Source: Nostoc sp. NMS9
GTDB lineage: Bacteria; Cyanobacteriota; Cyanobacteriia; Cyanobacteriales; Nostocaceae
Assembly: GCF_017114995.1 (NCBI RefSeq)
Contig: NZ_JABXKL010000072.1
Location: 1 to 64,000, forward strand
Direction of reading: 5' to 3'
DNA: 64,000 bases
The notes beneath the pieces were generated by a model. It saw only the letters and a program-made list of their open reading frames with translations. It was not told where the DNA came from and did not search any database. A program made the translations under genes and the position numbers. Of the stretch, positions 8,544 to 17,501 are shown piece after piece. The first letter of the stretch is position 1; each line of letters opens with the position of its first letter.

Positions 8544-10211
8544 TTAGCTACGAACTTTCGTAACAATTTTCTGGGAATAAAACGAAGCCGATTCTTCATT
8601 TTTGGCGCAATCTTGGGCAAACTTAATTAAATGGTGTCCGACAAGTCCAACGTGAACCAAGTTTTCAATATTACCTGCTTTCAGTGCTGGCTTGGCCATT
8701 TTCCAGAAAGTTTGACGATAGTTACTAAATAAGCCTATCCGCAGCAAAATATTAGTTAAATAAGTTAAACCTTTGCGAATATTAGCCCCAGAAGTCCGAG
8801 ACGGGCTATTAGGTACTTCAATACGATTTGGATAGGTGTGTTCCATGTTGTAGGCAAATCGCTGATATAAAAATTCTGGCTCATAAGCAGTTGTAATGCA
8901 GCGCCGCCACATTTCAACCACTTGTTCATAGGGCATCAAAAATTCAACATTTGATTCGCGGCTTTCATCAAAGAGAAGTCGTCCTTCTGCTTCTAACCTC
9001 CGCCATAATGGAGTTCTAGGTAATGCATGAAGCAGGTTAATTGTCAACATAGGAATTTGCGATGCTCGTATAAATTCGATAATTCGGTCTGCTGTTTCTG
9101 GTGTATCTGTATCTAACCCTATAATGATTCCTGAAACTACTTCCATGCCATAGCTATTTAAAACCTGAATCGCTTTTAAGATTGGCATACTCAGATTTTG
9201 GTCTTTGGAAATAGCGTGAAGAGCATTTGGTTCTGGTGTTTCGATGCCGCAAAATATTGTGCAAAAATAAGCTTCGCGCATCATTTCCAGCAGCCTTGGA
9301 CTTTGAGCTAGGTTGAGCGTTGCTTCACAGGCAAATTGGATGGGGTAGCCATTGCGCTTTTGCCAGTCAATCAGATGAGGAAGCAACTTCATGGCGGCGC
9401 GGCGATCGCCAACAAAGTTATCATCGACAAAATAAACTGCCCCCAAATTGCCAGATTGTCGCATTGCATCTAACTCAGCGACTACTTGCTCTGGTGTTTT
9501 CATCCGGGGACTGTTGCCATAGAGTTCGGGAATATCACAAAACTCGCAGTGATAAGGGCAACCACTAGAAAACTGCACATTTGCCAAGAAATAATCATTG
9601 ATATTCAGCAAATGATAAGCTGGGGTGGGGAACTCTGTTAGGGGTAAACGTTCCTTGGTTTCAAAGCGAATTTGCGCTTGGGGACGTTGAGAGTTTTGGT
9701 CTAAATATTCGATCATGTGATCGCTAGCATCTCCCAATTCGCCCAAGTGTAAAATATCAAATTCAGGATAATATTCTGGACACCCAGATACCGAGGGGCC
9801 ACCCACAACGGTAATTTTCCCCGCTCGATGGGCAAGTTCATTAATTTGATTAATCTGTGGTTTTTGGATATGCATTCCACTCACAATCACCACATCAGCC
9901 CATTGGTAATCAGCCCTCGTTGCTGATTTGACATTCTCATCAATAAAGCGCACTTCCCATTGTTTAGGTAAGTAGGCAGCCACAATTAAAATACCTTGGG
10001 GTGGCATAAAAGCTCGAACTTTACCCATAAGTGGGTAAGCGTGATGAAAAGTACCAAAGGAGCGGCTGTACTTGGGAAAAATACACAAAATGCGTCGATG
10101 GTGCGAAGGAACGTAGCGGGTTCCTTGAGCAGTAGAAGCGGTTTTAGAATTGCCCGCTACATTAATTTGGTTTTCTAAAGACTTTAAATTCACAGTCATC
10201 GCAAATTTCAC
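8544..10211 (-). CDS. hpnP: B12-binding radical SAM protein, HpnP-type hopanoid C-2 methylase
   Basis: A protein of 555 aa with an N-terminal cobalamin-binding domain (about 40-170), a radical SAM core with C218, C222 and C225 in SSGCPYHCEFCDIPELYG, and a C-terminal region of the type found in hopanoid methylases. The stretches FHHAYPLMGKVRAFMPPQG, FACEATLNLAQSPRLLEMM and NPHRI-like C-terminal segments match my memory of HpnP closely. HpnP methylates C-2 of hopanoids using methylcobalamin and SAM, producing the 2-methylhopanoids seen in some Nostoc cell types. It is the first gene of the minus-strand run leading into the phosphonate genes. Another class B methylase is possible, including one acting on the phosphonate itself. 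Confidence 0.75.
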   Translation of the reverse strand: MKFAMTVNLKSLENQINVAGNSKTASTAQGTRYVPSHHRRILCIFPKYSRSFGTFHHAYPLMGKVRAFMPPQGILIVAAYLPKQWEVRFIDENVKSATRADYQWADVVIVSGMHIQKPQINQINELAHRAGKITVVGGPSVSGCPEYYPEFDILHLGELGDASDHMIEYLDQNSQRPQAQIRFETKERLPLTEFPTPAYHLLNINDYFLANVQFSSGCPYHCEFCDIPELYGNSPRMKTPEQVVAELDAMRQSGNLGAVYFVDDNFVGDRRAAMKLLPHLIDWQKRNGYPIQFACEATLNLAQSPRLLEMMREAYFCTIFCGIETPEPNALHAISKDQNLSMPILKAIQVLNSYGMEVVSGIIIGLDTDTPETADRIIEFIRASQIPMLTINLLHALPRTPLWRRLEAEGRLLFDESRESNVEFLMPYEQVVEMWRRCITTAYEPEFLYQRFAYNMEHTYPNRIEVPNSPSRTSGANIRKGLTYLTNILLRIGLFSNYRQTFWKMAKPALKAGNIENLVHVGLVGHHLIKFAQDCAKNEESASFYSQKIVTKVRS

Positions 10212-10395
10212 CCTGGAAAACTGAGCAGGTAATTTGACAGTTTATTCACATAATTAGCTGTAATTCCAACTAGCTTACCAAAGAAAGGCAGGAGGCAGAA
10301 GGAATTAGAAATGTATTTTTGCACAAAGCAAAGTCCTAGCGATTATAAATTGCCCAATCTTAGCTTCAGTAAAGAAAGCCGTTGAACGCGGCTTA

Positions 10396-10686
10396 TCAGT
10401 TGCCGAAACCGTAAGCCTGACGGGGATTTATTTGTTGAATTGAAGTTTTACGGTTAGCTCCTACTCTGGCACAAGCTCTAACTGCCAAATTAGCAGACAA
10501 CAAAAACTTCGAGCGCAAGTCTTGATAGACCATATTTTTAATGCTTGTCTTGCTTGTAATTTGGGGTTTAACTTGCTGATTGGCATGGTTGCAAGCATCC
10601 GCAAACGCTTTCAGTCTCGCCTCTATTTTGACGACCTGTTCAGGGGTGGGCTTAAGCTTACAAACCAATGTCAGCACTTGTTCCAT
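10396..10686 (-). pseudogene. TnpB (IS200/IS605 family) N-terminal remnant
   Basis: The first about 85 residues (MEQVLTLVCKLKPTPEQV, then DLRSKFLLSANLAVRACARV and GANRK) match the amino end of IS200/IS605-type TnpB proteins, normally around 400 aa. The frame then leaves homology and stops, so the RuvC nuclease motifs are gone. It looks like an internally deleted element, with the amino end joined to the right flank; AAGCCGTTGAACGCGGCTT just beyond can form a hairpin. It cannot be an active nuclease. No tnpA is nearby. Confidence 0.8.
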
Positions 10687-10934
10687 ACTATCTACCGTAT
10701 CACTTGTGAGGAATATTTTTTGACGGCGTTAGCGTAGCGGTAGCGAGTCTGCGAGCGTCATGAATTCGCCTACGCCTTACCCCCATGTTTGAAAACAGGG
10801 GCTACCACGGCGAGAGATGTTTGGTGACGAATTATTTACGATTCGGCAAAACTACCCATATGGTGAGCCTGTAATGAAAAAATTAAAGAGGCTGCCCCTT
10901 TTGATTGGACTTTGGACAAAGACAATCAACCTTT

Positions 10935-11813
10935 TTAAAAAGCAGTAGCAAATTCCTTTGCAAAATCTTCCAACTTTACTTTGCCCATAGCAATTGGCTT
11001 ATGCAGTTGATAATCCTGCCGCGATGCGCCGCTATGAATGCTGGTGCCCATTTCAACAAAGTTGGCCGCAATATGTGCTGGCATTCCACTCTCTTCCAAA
11101 CCGCTTTGTGTTTGCTCATCAGTAAAGGTTACCCATTTTAAATCCGGCTTGCCAATGGCGGCGCCTAAGATGTGAGCGGTTTCGTTGGCCGTATGCTCGT
11201 CACTTACCACATACCGCACTTGCTTGCTGGTAGCAGGTGTTTCTATCTCTTCTGCTGCGGCGGCGGCAATATCTCTTGGGGCAACCATTACAAGCTTGTC
11301 GTCGCTACCATAGTTTGCGCCAATAAAGCCCAGCCCTTTTATCATATCTACAAAGTTGTAAAGATTGTAGTAGAAGTAACCAGGGCGCAGATGCGTAATG
11401 GCTACGTCTGACAGCTCATTCAAAATGCCTTCTACATCGTGAGAACCGAGGATGAATCCGGTGCCCTTATCTAAATGCGCGCCCATACTGCTAAGATGAA
11501 CCACACGCTTTACGCCCGACCGTTGAATAGCTTGTGCATAGTTGCTGCCAGTTATCCGGTAATACTCTCTTGGATCGGGCACGGTATAGTTTGGCGGCAC
11601 CATAGCATACACGGCATCGGCACCAGTAAAGGTGGACACCAGGAAATCAACATCTTCCAGTGAGCCGATGGCAGCGGTGGCGCCCAGAGCTTCAATGTCT
11701 TTTTGCTTTTCCGGCTTGCTGCTGATAACCGTAACCGCATGACCTTTTTGCACTAACTCCTTTGCCAGTGGCTTGCTGATGTTTCCTAACGAACCTGTTA
11801 CTATAACTTTCAT
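10935..11813 (-). CDS. NmrA-like NAD(P)-binding reductase, probably acquired
   Basis: A Rossmann-fold atypical SDR of 292 aa from the ATG at 11813 (MKVIVTGSLGNISKPLAKEL). The modified dinucleotide loop TGSLGNIS replaces the classical GxxGxxG, and VVHLSSMGAH lies where the SDR catalytic strand is expected. Relatives are NmrA/QOR2-type quinone or redox-sensor proteins; the substrate is unknown. The upstream start at 11879 is less likely. The gene stands alone between a TnpB remnant and a MITE. It uses more G+C-rich codons than its neighbours, with Ala-rich runs (AAAAAEEIETP), and an A/T-rich leader. That fits transfer from another phylum, perhaps Bacteroidota, but is an impression only. Confidence 0.78.
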   Translation of the reverse strand: MKVIVTGSLGNISKPLAKELVQKGHAVTVISSKPEKQKDIEALGATAAIGSLEDVDFLVSTFTGADAVYAMVPPNYTVPDPREYYRITGSNYAQAIQRSGVKRVVHLSSMGAHLDKGTGFILGSHDVEGILNELSDVAITHLRPGYFYYNLYNFVDMIKGLGFIGANYGSDDKLVMVAPRDIAAAAAEEIETPATSKQVRYVVSDEHTANETAHILGAAIGKPDLKWVTFTDEQTQSGLEESGMPAHIAANFVEMGTSIHSGASRQDYQLHKPIAMGKVKLEDFAKEFATAF

Positions 11814-12107
11814 AAATATTTCGTTTTTGTTTGCGAGGGTTTCTGAATTGGTTAGTGCTAGTTGTTTTGGTGAAGTCAATGGTAATTATTAGGATGGGCG
11901 TAGATTCCTTATAATTTCATTTTTTGAAACTCTTTTCAAGAATATAAGTTTTATTAAAAATTTAGGTATTATTTAGAACTAATATGTACGGTGAATTGAA
12001 TTGGCGTAGGCGTAGGCCTTGAGAAAAACTTTGCGATTTACTGACCTTGTGCCTGATTCATCGTCATATTTGAAGGGGTGTTTAACTGGTAAAATATAAA
12101 ATCTACC

Positions 12108-12236
12108 CTATAGCAGTCCTAAATCATTTGTGAAAATTATATATCTCTTTCTTCTTTCTTCCCTTTGCGCCCTTAACGTACTTTGCGGTTCGTTTTCTTA
12201 TTTATATTTTTCACGAATCAAATAGGACTGCTATAG
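12108..12236. mobile_element. MITE, 129 bp, with about 28-bp imperfect terminal inverted repeats
   Basis: The left end CTATAGCAGTCCTAAATCAT and the right end, read inverted, CTATAGCAGTCCTATTTGAT are near-identical and continue into GTGAAAA. The interior is pyrimidine-rich with no frame. Single ends of the same family occur near 14630 (TATAGCAGTCCTAAATCATT) and near 56398 in degenerate form. It fills part of the 530-bp gap upstream of the ABC transporter gene; the rest of the gap holds nothing I recognise. Confidence 0.8.
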
Positions 12237-12345
12237 CAATGCAAATTTAATTGGTTGGCAAACAACTATTATGGAAATCGTGCATGGGACATAAAAAGAG
12301 AGATTTTCATTTTTTGTTGTATCCAACTGGGTATAGGCATTTGTC

Positions 12346-13965
12346 ATGAATTTGATTTACTTTCTTTTGCGTTCTTCATGGGGAATGGTGGCGATCGCGA
12401 TCGCTACCGGATTTTTGAGTGGTGGTAGTAGTGCTGGCTTGATTGCCTTAATTAGCCATGCTGCAAGTAGCGGTGGTGCTTCCCGCCTCACATCGATAAT
12501 TTGGGGTTTTGCGGGGCTGGCAATAGTTGCACTAATTACCAGTATCATTTCTCAAGTGATGCTGATTCGTCTTTCTCAGAATGCAGTCTTGCAATTACGA
12601 ATGCGTTTGAGTCGCCAAATTCTCGCTTCCGAGTTGAGTCATCTGGAACGCTTAGGGAATCCTCGATTATTGGCTACTTTAACAGAAGATATTCAGGCGG
12701 TGGCTAATGCTGTTTATCAGATGCCTTTCATTTTTATTAATTTAGCGATCGTCCTGGGTTGTATAACGTATATAACCTGGCTTTCTTGGTTAGTATTGCT
12801 GATGGTTTGTGGTATTTCAGTAGTTGCGATCGCTAGTTGTAAGTGGCTACTCAACCGAGGCGGGCAATTGCTGGCTCTAGCTCGTGAAGATGAAGATCAT
12901 CTATTTAAACATTTTCGCACTATTACCGAAGGAGTCAAGGAACTTAAACTAAACTACAAGCGGCGTGAAGACTTTTTAGAAGAGAAACTACAATCAACTG
13001 CTAACGAGTTCCGTCATCACAACGTTAACGGTCTAAGCCTTTTTGCCATAACTTCAAGCTGGGGTCAACTCATATTCTTTTTTGCTCTCGGTTTTGTATT
13101 ATTCGTGCTGCCTAATCTGCTTCGCATCAATCCCGAAACTCTTTCTGGCTACATTTTGACTTTCACTTACTTGGTGTTACCAATGGATAACATCATCAGT
13201 AAACTTCCTTTATTAAGCAAAGCTAGCATTGCCTTACAAAAAATCGAATCACTGGGTTTATCTCTAGCTAGTCGAACGGAAATATCCACTGTTCCACCTG
13301 CTCTGAAATCTGACTGGCACAGCTTAAAATTTAAAAGTGTTACCCACACTTACTACACAGAACAAGAAGACAATAGCTTTATTTTTGGCCCCATTGAATT
13401 AACACTCTCTCCTCAAGAATTAGTCTTCATTGTCGGCGGTAATGGTAGCGGTAAATCTACATTAGCGAAACTAATTACTGGGCTTTATATCCCAGAAAAT
13501 GGCGAAATCTGGTTTGATGATGAGTTAATTAGCGAAGAGAATCGAGAATGGTATCGCCAGCATTTTTCCGTGGTGTTTTCCGACTTTTATTTATTTGAAG
13601 AACTTTTAGGATTAAAAAATTCTCACTTGGATGCTCAAGCCAGAAAATATTTACAACAACTGCAATTAGACCATAAAGTAAAAGTTGAAAATGGACAAAT
13701 TTCTACCACTGCTCTTTCTCAAGGACAACGGAAACGGCTAGCTTTACTCACAGCCTATTTGGAAGATAGACCAATTTATCTATTTGATGAGTGGGCAGCC
13801 GATCAAGATCCAGTCTTCAAAGAAATATTCTACACTCAACTTCTCCCAGAACTGCGATCGCGAGGTAAAACAGTGCTGGTGATTAGCCATGACGATCGCT
13901 ATTTTCATTTAGCAGACCGAATTATCAAACTTGACTATGGCAAAATAGAGTACGATAAAACTTAA
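12346..13965 (+). CDS. Cyclic-peptide-type ABC exporter (SyrD/PvdE family)
   Basis: A half-transporter of 539 aa. Residues 1-290 form the membrane domain, with hydrophobic segments near 10-35, 52-75, 125-165 and 235-260. The ATPase domain follows with Walker A GGNGSGKST (364-372), a signature LSQGQRKR (457-464) and Walker B IYLFDEWAADQ (477-487). The family exports small peptides or siderophore precursors across the inner membrane as a homodimer. No peptide synthetase is adjacent, so the cargo is unknown. A 76-aa membrane protein follows after 59 bp and may be co-transcribed. Confidence 0.9.
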   Translation: MNLIYFLLRSSWGMVAIAIATGFLSGGSSAGLIALISHAASSGGASRLTSIIWGFAGLAIVALITSIISQVMLIRLSQNAVLQLRMRLSRQILASELSHLERLGNPRLLATLTEDIQAVANAVYQMPFIFINLAIVLGCITYITWLSWLVLLMVCGISVVAIASCKWLLNRGGQLLALAREDEDHLFKHFRTITEGVKELKLNYKRREDFLEEKLQSTANEFRHHNVNGLSLFAITSSWGQLIFFFALGFVLFVLPNLLRINPETLSGYILTFTYLVLPMDNIISKLPLLSKASIALQKIESLGLSLASRTEISTVPPALKSDWHSLKFKSVTHTYYTEQEDNSFIFGPIELTLSPQELVFIVGGNGSGKSTLAKLITGLYIPENGEIWFDDELISEENREWYRQHFSVVFSDFYLFEELLGLKNSHLDAQARKYLQQLQLDHKVKVENGQISTTALSQGQRKRLALLTAYLEDRPIYLFDEWAADQDPVFKEIFYTQLLPELRSRGKTVLVISHDDRYFHLADRIIKLDYGKIEYDKT

Positions 13966-14024
13966 TCTGTCAAAACAATTCATAATTGTTAAAAGAATAT
14001 TTGGAGTTTGACTAAATAAAACTA

Positions 14025-14255
14025 ATGTCTGAACAAAAGCCCATAAATCCTTGGAACTACAAACCTTGGTGGTGCCAACCCTGGTCTATAGTTCTCACAG
14101 GTGTAACACTGATTGGTGGTAGCTGGTTACTATTTAAAACTATCTGGCTAACAGTTCTCGTTTCCATCCCTATAGGAACGTGGATGGCATTTTTTGTGTT
14201 GTTTTGGCCACAACTAATGATTCGCAGTGGAATTTTGGAGTCGTATAAAGAGTAG
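14025..14255 (+). CDS. Small two-helix membrane protein
   Basis: A 76-aa protein with a Trp-rich amino end (NPWNYKPWWCQPWSI) and two hydrophobic segments (about 24-44 and 47-64) ending MIRSGILESYKE. It looks like a conserved small cyanobacterial membrane protein of unknown function. It is 59 bp downstream of the exporter gene on the same strand. The hydrophobic pattern and sensible codon use support a real gene; no function is offered. Confidence 0.7.
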   Translation: MSEQKPINPWNYKPWWCQPWSIVLTGVTLIGGSWLLFKTIWLTVLVSIPIGTWMAFFVLFWPQLMIRSGILESYKE

Positions 14256-14528
14256 TTTGAGCTTAATGTAATGCTGGAAATTAGTCCAGGTAGAGAAAAT
14301 TATTCCACTGCGTTAGAGATTTAGCATCTCAGATCGTGTCCAGCTAATTATATCAAGTTCGGGTGATTACTTGTAATAAAATCTATCAATGTAGCGACTG
14401 TCTTAAAAGTCAAGCGTAGGCGTAGCCCGTCGTAGACATCGCTTTGTTTGTGGAGATTTATGAAAGCGATGCCTACGGCGGGCTACGCCTACGCACCTGT
14501 GTACTTGATCGCGGTGCGACAAAGTTTG

Positions 14529-14612
14529 AAGTACCTCAACACGATTTTCAAGTATTTCAACACGATTTTCAAGTACCTCAACACGACTTTCAAGTACTTC
14601 AACATGACTTCG
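14529..14612. repeat. 21-bp tandem array 3 (4 units)
   Basis: Four units of exactly 21 bp with the core AAGTACYTCAACACGAYTTTC minus its last base. The last unit is degenerate. It lies in the long gap downstream of the exporter operon. The flanks at 14414-14500 hold an inverted pair of the dispersed repeat GCGTAGGCGTAGCCCG. Confidence 0.85.
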
Positions 14613-14690
14613 AGGTATTTGTTGCTCATATAGCAGTCCTAAATCATTTGTGAGAATTTGAGATCGTTTTAACCCCCCTGCCCTTGGTTT

Positions 14691-14871
14691 ACCGTGTATA
14701 CACAAGTCAAATTACCCCCCTTAGAAAGCTACCGTGTATACACAAGTCAAATTACCCCCCTTAGAAAAGGGGAAACAGGAATCTAGTTCCTTCCCCTTTC
14801 CAAGGGGAGGGTTAGGGTGGGGTAAAACCGTGATTTCTCAGCTATTTCAGACTTGTGTATACACGGTAGCT
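14691..14871. mobile_element. MITE with perfect 22-bp terminal inverted repeats and a duplicated left end
   Basis: The core element is 14727-14871. Its first 22 bp (starting AGCTACCGTGTATACACAAG) are repeated exactly in inverted orientation at its end. A direct copy of the left end lies immediately outside at 14691-14728, so the left end is present twice. The interior is the same GGGG/CCCC-stem sequence as in the elements at 1.4 and 5.9 kb. This is the best-preserved member of the family here. Confidence 0.85.
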
Positions 14872-15415
14872 GCCCTTGCTAAGGGGGGACGGTCTACCAC
14901 TTCTTCTAAGATACAAGGTTGGGTTGAACGCAACATGAACAAGGATTAAATGTTGGGTTTCGTTCCTCAATCCAACCTACAGAATATTATAAGTGTTTAA
15001 TCTAACCTGATATTAGTTATAATTCCCGAATCTATGCAATAATCTCAAAAACCCCTTCCATCTAAACCTCTACGGTTTTAACGATCGCTCTTTAACCGGA
15101 CATCGTATCATCTCTGCGTAGACGTGCAGAGATAAGCAAGACTGTGCTGCAAAGTTAAGCGTAGGCGTAGCCCGTCGTAGACATCGCTCAAGCAAATTGT
15201 GAGAAGAAGTTCTCCGAAACAGTTTCTAACCCTCGGAACTTATGTATAAACAAATTAGTAGTCTCAAAAACATTAATCCATGATGAAGAACTCTAACAAT
15301 ATAATAAGTTTTGAGAACTTTTAGCTAATATTGATATTTTTCAAGTCGGCTTTGGGCAAAAGACCTTGTAAGTATGTAGATACTTAGGGAATTTGACAGG
15401 GAAAGCTGGGATGAC
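14872..15415. other. Intergenic region without a recognised gene
   Basis: AT-rich DNA upstream of the diguanylate cyclase gene. It contains one copy of the dispersed repeat GCGTAGGCGTAGCCCGTCGT near 15159. I see no frame with coding character, no RNA gene and no clear promoter. Confidence 0.5.
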
Positions 15416-16627
15416 ATGAACAATAGAGCAAACCAAAGGCATGAAGAACATTATGTAATAAAATATTTCTGTATATTCAACCGAATGTTGATTTTCGTTG
15501 CAGAGATATTTATGTCACGCAGCCTTGTTGCTAGAAAGGTAATGCTGCGGTTATTCCGAAATTTCCAGCATCCCAGACTTTCCTGGCTAAGGCTTAGACA
15601 CTCATCTGTGAAAACCCAAGCTGTTCTTCTACCTGACAATGAAGCAGAAAGGCTCAAAGCGCTGGCAGACTACAATATTCTAGATACCCTACCCGAACAA
15701 GCATTTGATGACCTAACTGCTATTGCTGCCTACATTTGTAAGACTCCAATTGCTTTAATTAGTTTAGTTGATAGCGATCGCCAATGGTTTAAATCTAAGG
15801 TTGGACTAAAAAGTAGCGAAATACCCAGAGATGGGTCTTTTTGCTCCCATGCCATTCTTCAACCAGAGGATATATTAGTGGTTCCCAACGCCATTAAAGA
15901 CGATCGCTTTAATAACAACCCCTTAGTCAAAGATAATCTCAAAATTCGTTTTTATGCTGGTGTCCCTCTAATTACGCCCGATGGTCTTCCAATTGGGACT
16001 TTGTGTGTGATGGATACCATTCCTCATCACCTAAGTTACCAGCAGTTAGATGCACTGCGCCGCCTAAGTCGTCAGGCGATCGCTCAAATGGAACTCATTC
16101 AGGAAGTTCGCAACCGCAAACAAGCAGAGATCGAAGGAAGACAGTTATTGCTGACTGATGAACTCACAGGTTTGTATAACCGACGTGGTTTCTTCCTAAT
16201 GGCTGCACAGCAGTTGAAAATTGCTCACCGCATGAAAGTGTTTTGCTGGGTTATGTTCATTGATTTAGATGGACTAAAACAGATTAATGATACCCTTGGT
16301 CATGACATAGGAGATGCCTTGATTATTGATGCTGGTCGATTACTTAAGCAAAGTTTTCGGAACTCAGATATTATTGCCCGTTTGGGTGGGGATGAGTTTA
16401 TTGTTTTCATCTCCAGCTACTTCAAGGACGCTGATAGTATCCAAGCGCGTCTACAAACAAATATCGCCAACTTTAATCAACAACAAAACCGTAGCTATAA
16501 ACTTTCGATGAGTATCGGTATAGAGCGTTACTCACCAGAGAGCAATATGTCACTAGAACAACTAATCGCTAGGTCTGACGAATTAATGTATGCTCACAAG
16601 CGTCTCAAGCGGCAATCTCTTACATGA
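15416..16627 (+). CDS. GAF-GGDEF diguanylate cyclase
   Basis: A protein of 403 aa with a GAF domain (about 85-225; AERLKALADYNILDTLPEQA start) and a C-terminal GGDEF domain with the intact active site RLGGDEFIVF (GGDEF at 324-328). RNSD (315-318), exactly five residues before GGDEF, matches the RxxD product-inhibition site. It should make cyclic di-GMP from two GTP under control of the GAF domain, whose ligand is unknown. The GAF lacks the Cys-His pair of bilin-binding types, so light sensing is not indicated. Later ATGs near 15512 or 15542 are possible starts. Confidence 0.88.
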   Translation: MNNRANQRHEEHYVIKYFCIFNRMLIFVAEIFMSRSLVARKVMLRLFRNFQHPRLSWLRLRHSSVKTQAVLLPDNEAERLKALADYNILDTLPEQAFDDLTAIAAYICKTPIALISLVDSDRQWFKSKVGLKSSEIPRDGSFCSHAILQPEDILVVPNAIKDDRFNNNPLVKDNLKIRFYAGVPLITPDGLPIGTLCVMDTIPHHLSYQQLDALRRLSRQAIAQMELIQEVRNRKQAEIEGRQLLLTDELTGLYNRRGFFLMAAQQLKIAHRMKVFCWVMFIDLDGLKQINDTLGHDIGDALIIDAGRLLKQSFRNSDIIARLGGDEFIVFISSYFKDADSIQARLQTNIANFNQQQNRSYKLSMSIGIERYSPESNMSLEQLIARSDELMYAHKRLKRQSLT

Positions 16628-16634
16628 ATAACGT

Positions 16635-17225
16635 TTAATTTACTACTTGGCTGCCATGACTGCGGGGGTCATCTTGATTCGCCGTTGGTGCTACTGGGGC
16701 TGAAAATTTGGAAACTTTGCCGCTAGCTTGAGCGTAAGGGAGAGAGGAACCAGTAACCAAAGCTTCTAAGTTACTAGCCATAATCGTCCGGGGTTGATCG
16801 CCGATCGCTTGAGCTATGGTTTCCCCTTGCTGACTCAAAAATACAAAATGGGGAATCCCATCTACCCGATATCTCAGCATTTCTGGCAGCCACTTGGTGT
16901 TATCTACATTCAGCATGACAAAATTCATCTTGTCAGCATACTCTGTTTCTAATTGAGTGATATCTGGTGCCATTTTTTGGCAGACAGTACACCAATCAGC
17001 ATAAAACTCTACTAGAGATGGTTTGCCGTTGCTGATTGCTACTTCTAACGGTGTGGAAGTCTCACTTAACTTGGCTAGAGTTGCCGAGGTTGTTTCAGTT
17101 CGCAATCCTAAGACGAGGGAAACGCTAAGTGCGATCGCTACCATTACAATTAAAAAGTTTCTCAGACGCTTCCCGAATGTAGATTCAAGTTTTTCGGGAG
17201 AATTAACAGGTGAATCAGTACTCAT
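16635..17225 (-). CDS. txlA: Membrane-anchored thioredoxin-like protein (TxlA/HCF164 type)
   Basis: A 196-aa protein with an N-terminal membrane anchor (about 23-41, FLIVMVAIALSVSLVLG) followed by a thioredoxin fold. The active site is WCTVC (C79, C82) in FYADWCTVCQKMAPD, with the cis-proline in DGIPHFVFL. The spacer ending in a polar Pro/Ala tail is typical of the cyanobacterial TxlA group. These proteins pass electrons to lumenal targets and help assemble photosynthetic complexes such as cytochrome b6f. It is convergent with the diguanylate cyclase gene (7 bp apart). Family confidence is high; targets are inferred. Confidence 0.83.
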   Translation of the reverse strand: MSTDSPVNSPEKLESTFGKRLRNFLIVMVAIALSVSLVLGLRTETTSATLAKLSETSTPLEVAISNGKPSLVEFYADWCTVCQKMAPDITQLETEYADKMNFVMLNVDNTKWLPEMLRYRVDGIPHFVFLSQQGETIAQAIGDQPRTIMASNLEALVTGSSLPYAQASGKVSKFSAPVAPTANQDDPRSHGSQVVN

Positions 17226-17501
17226 AACAGCATTATTAAAACTTATTAGGCAATTTCTTCTTTAGTTTAGCTGACTCCAGGCACTCTCCTAAGAAACAAG
17301 GCAGGAGGCAGGAGGCAGAAGGAATTGACGTGTTTCTTCCATCCATAACGGAAGCGAGCGCGTCCGTAAACAGCTTTAATCTCTCCAGCATTGGAAGCTT
17401 AAAATGGAAATTGGGCATTGGGCACGGGCACAAGAGGAAGAGGGGCGGAGGGAAAGACTTGCTCCCCTGCTCCCCAATCCCAAAGCGCCTATTTACTTAA
17501 C

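Noticed and set aside
10396-10686. Active TnpB nuclease with guide RNA
   Set aside because: Only the amino end remains; the RuvC and zinc-finger parts are absent.
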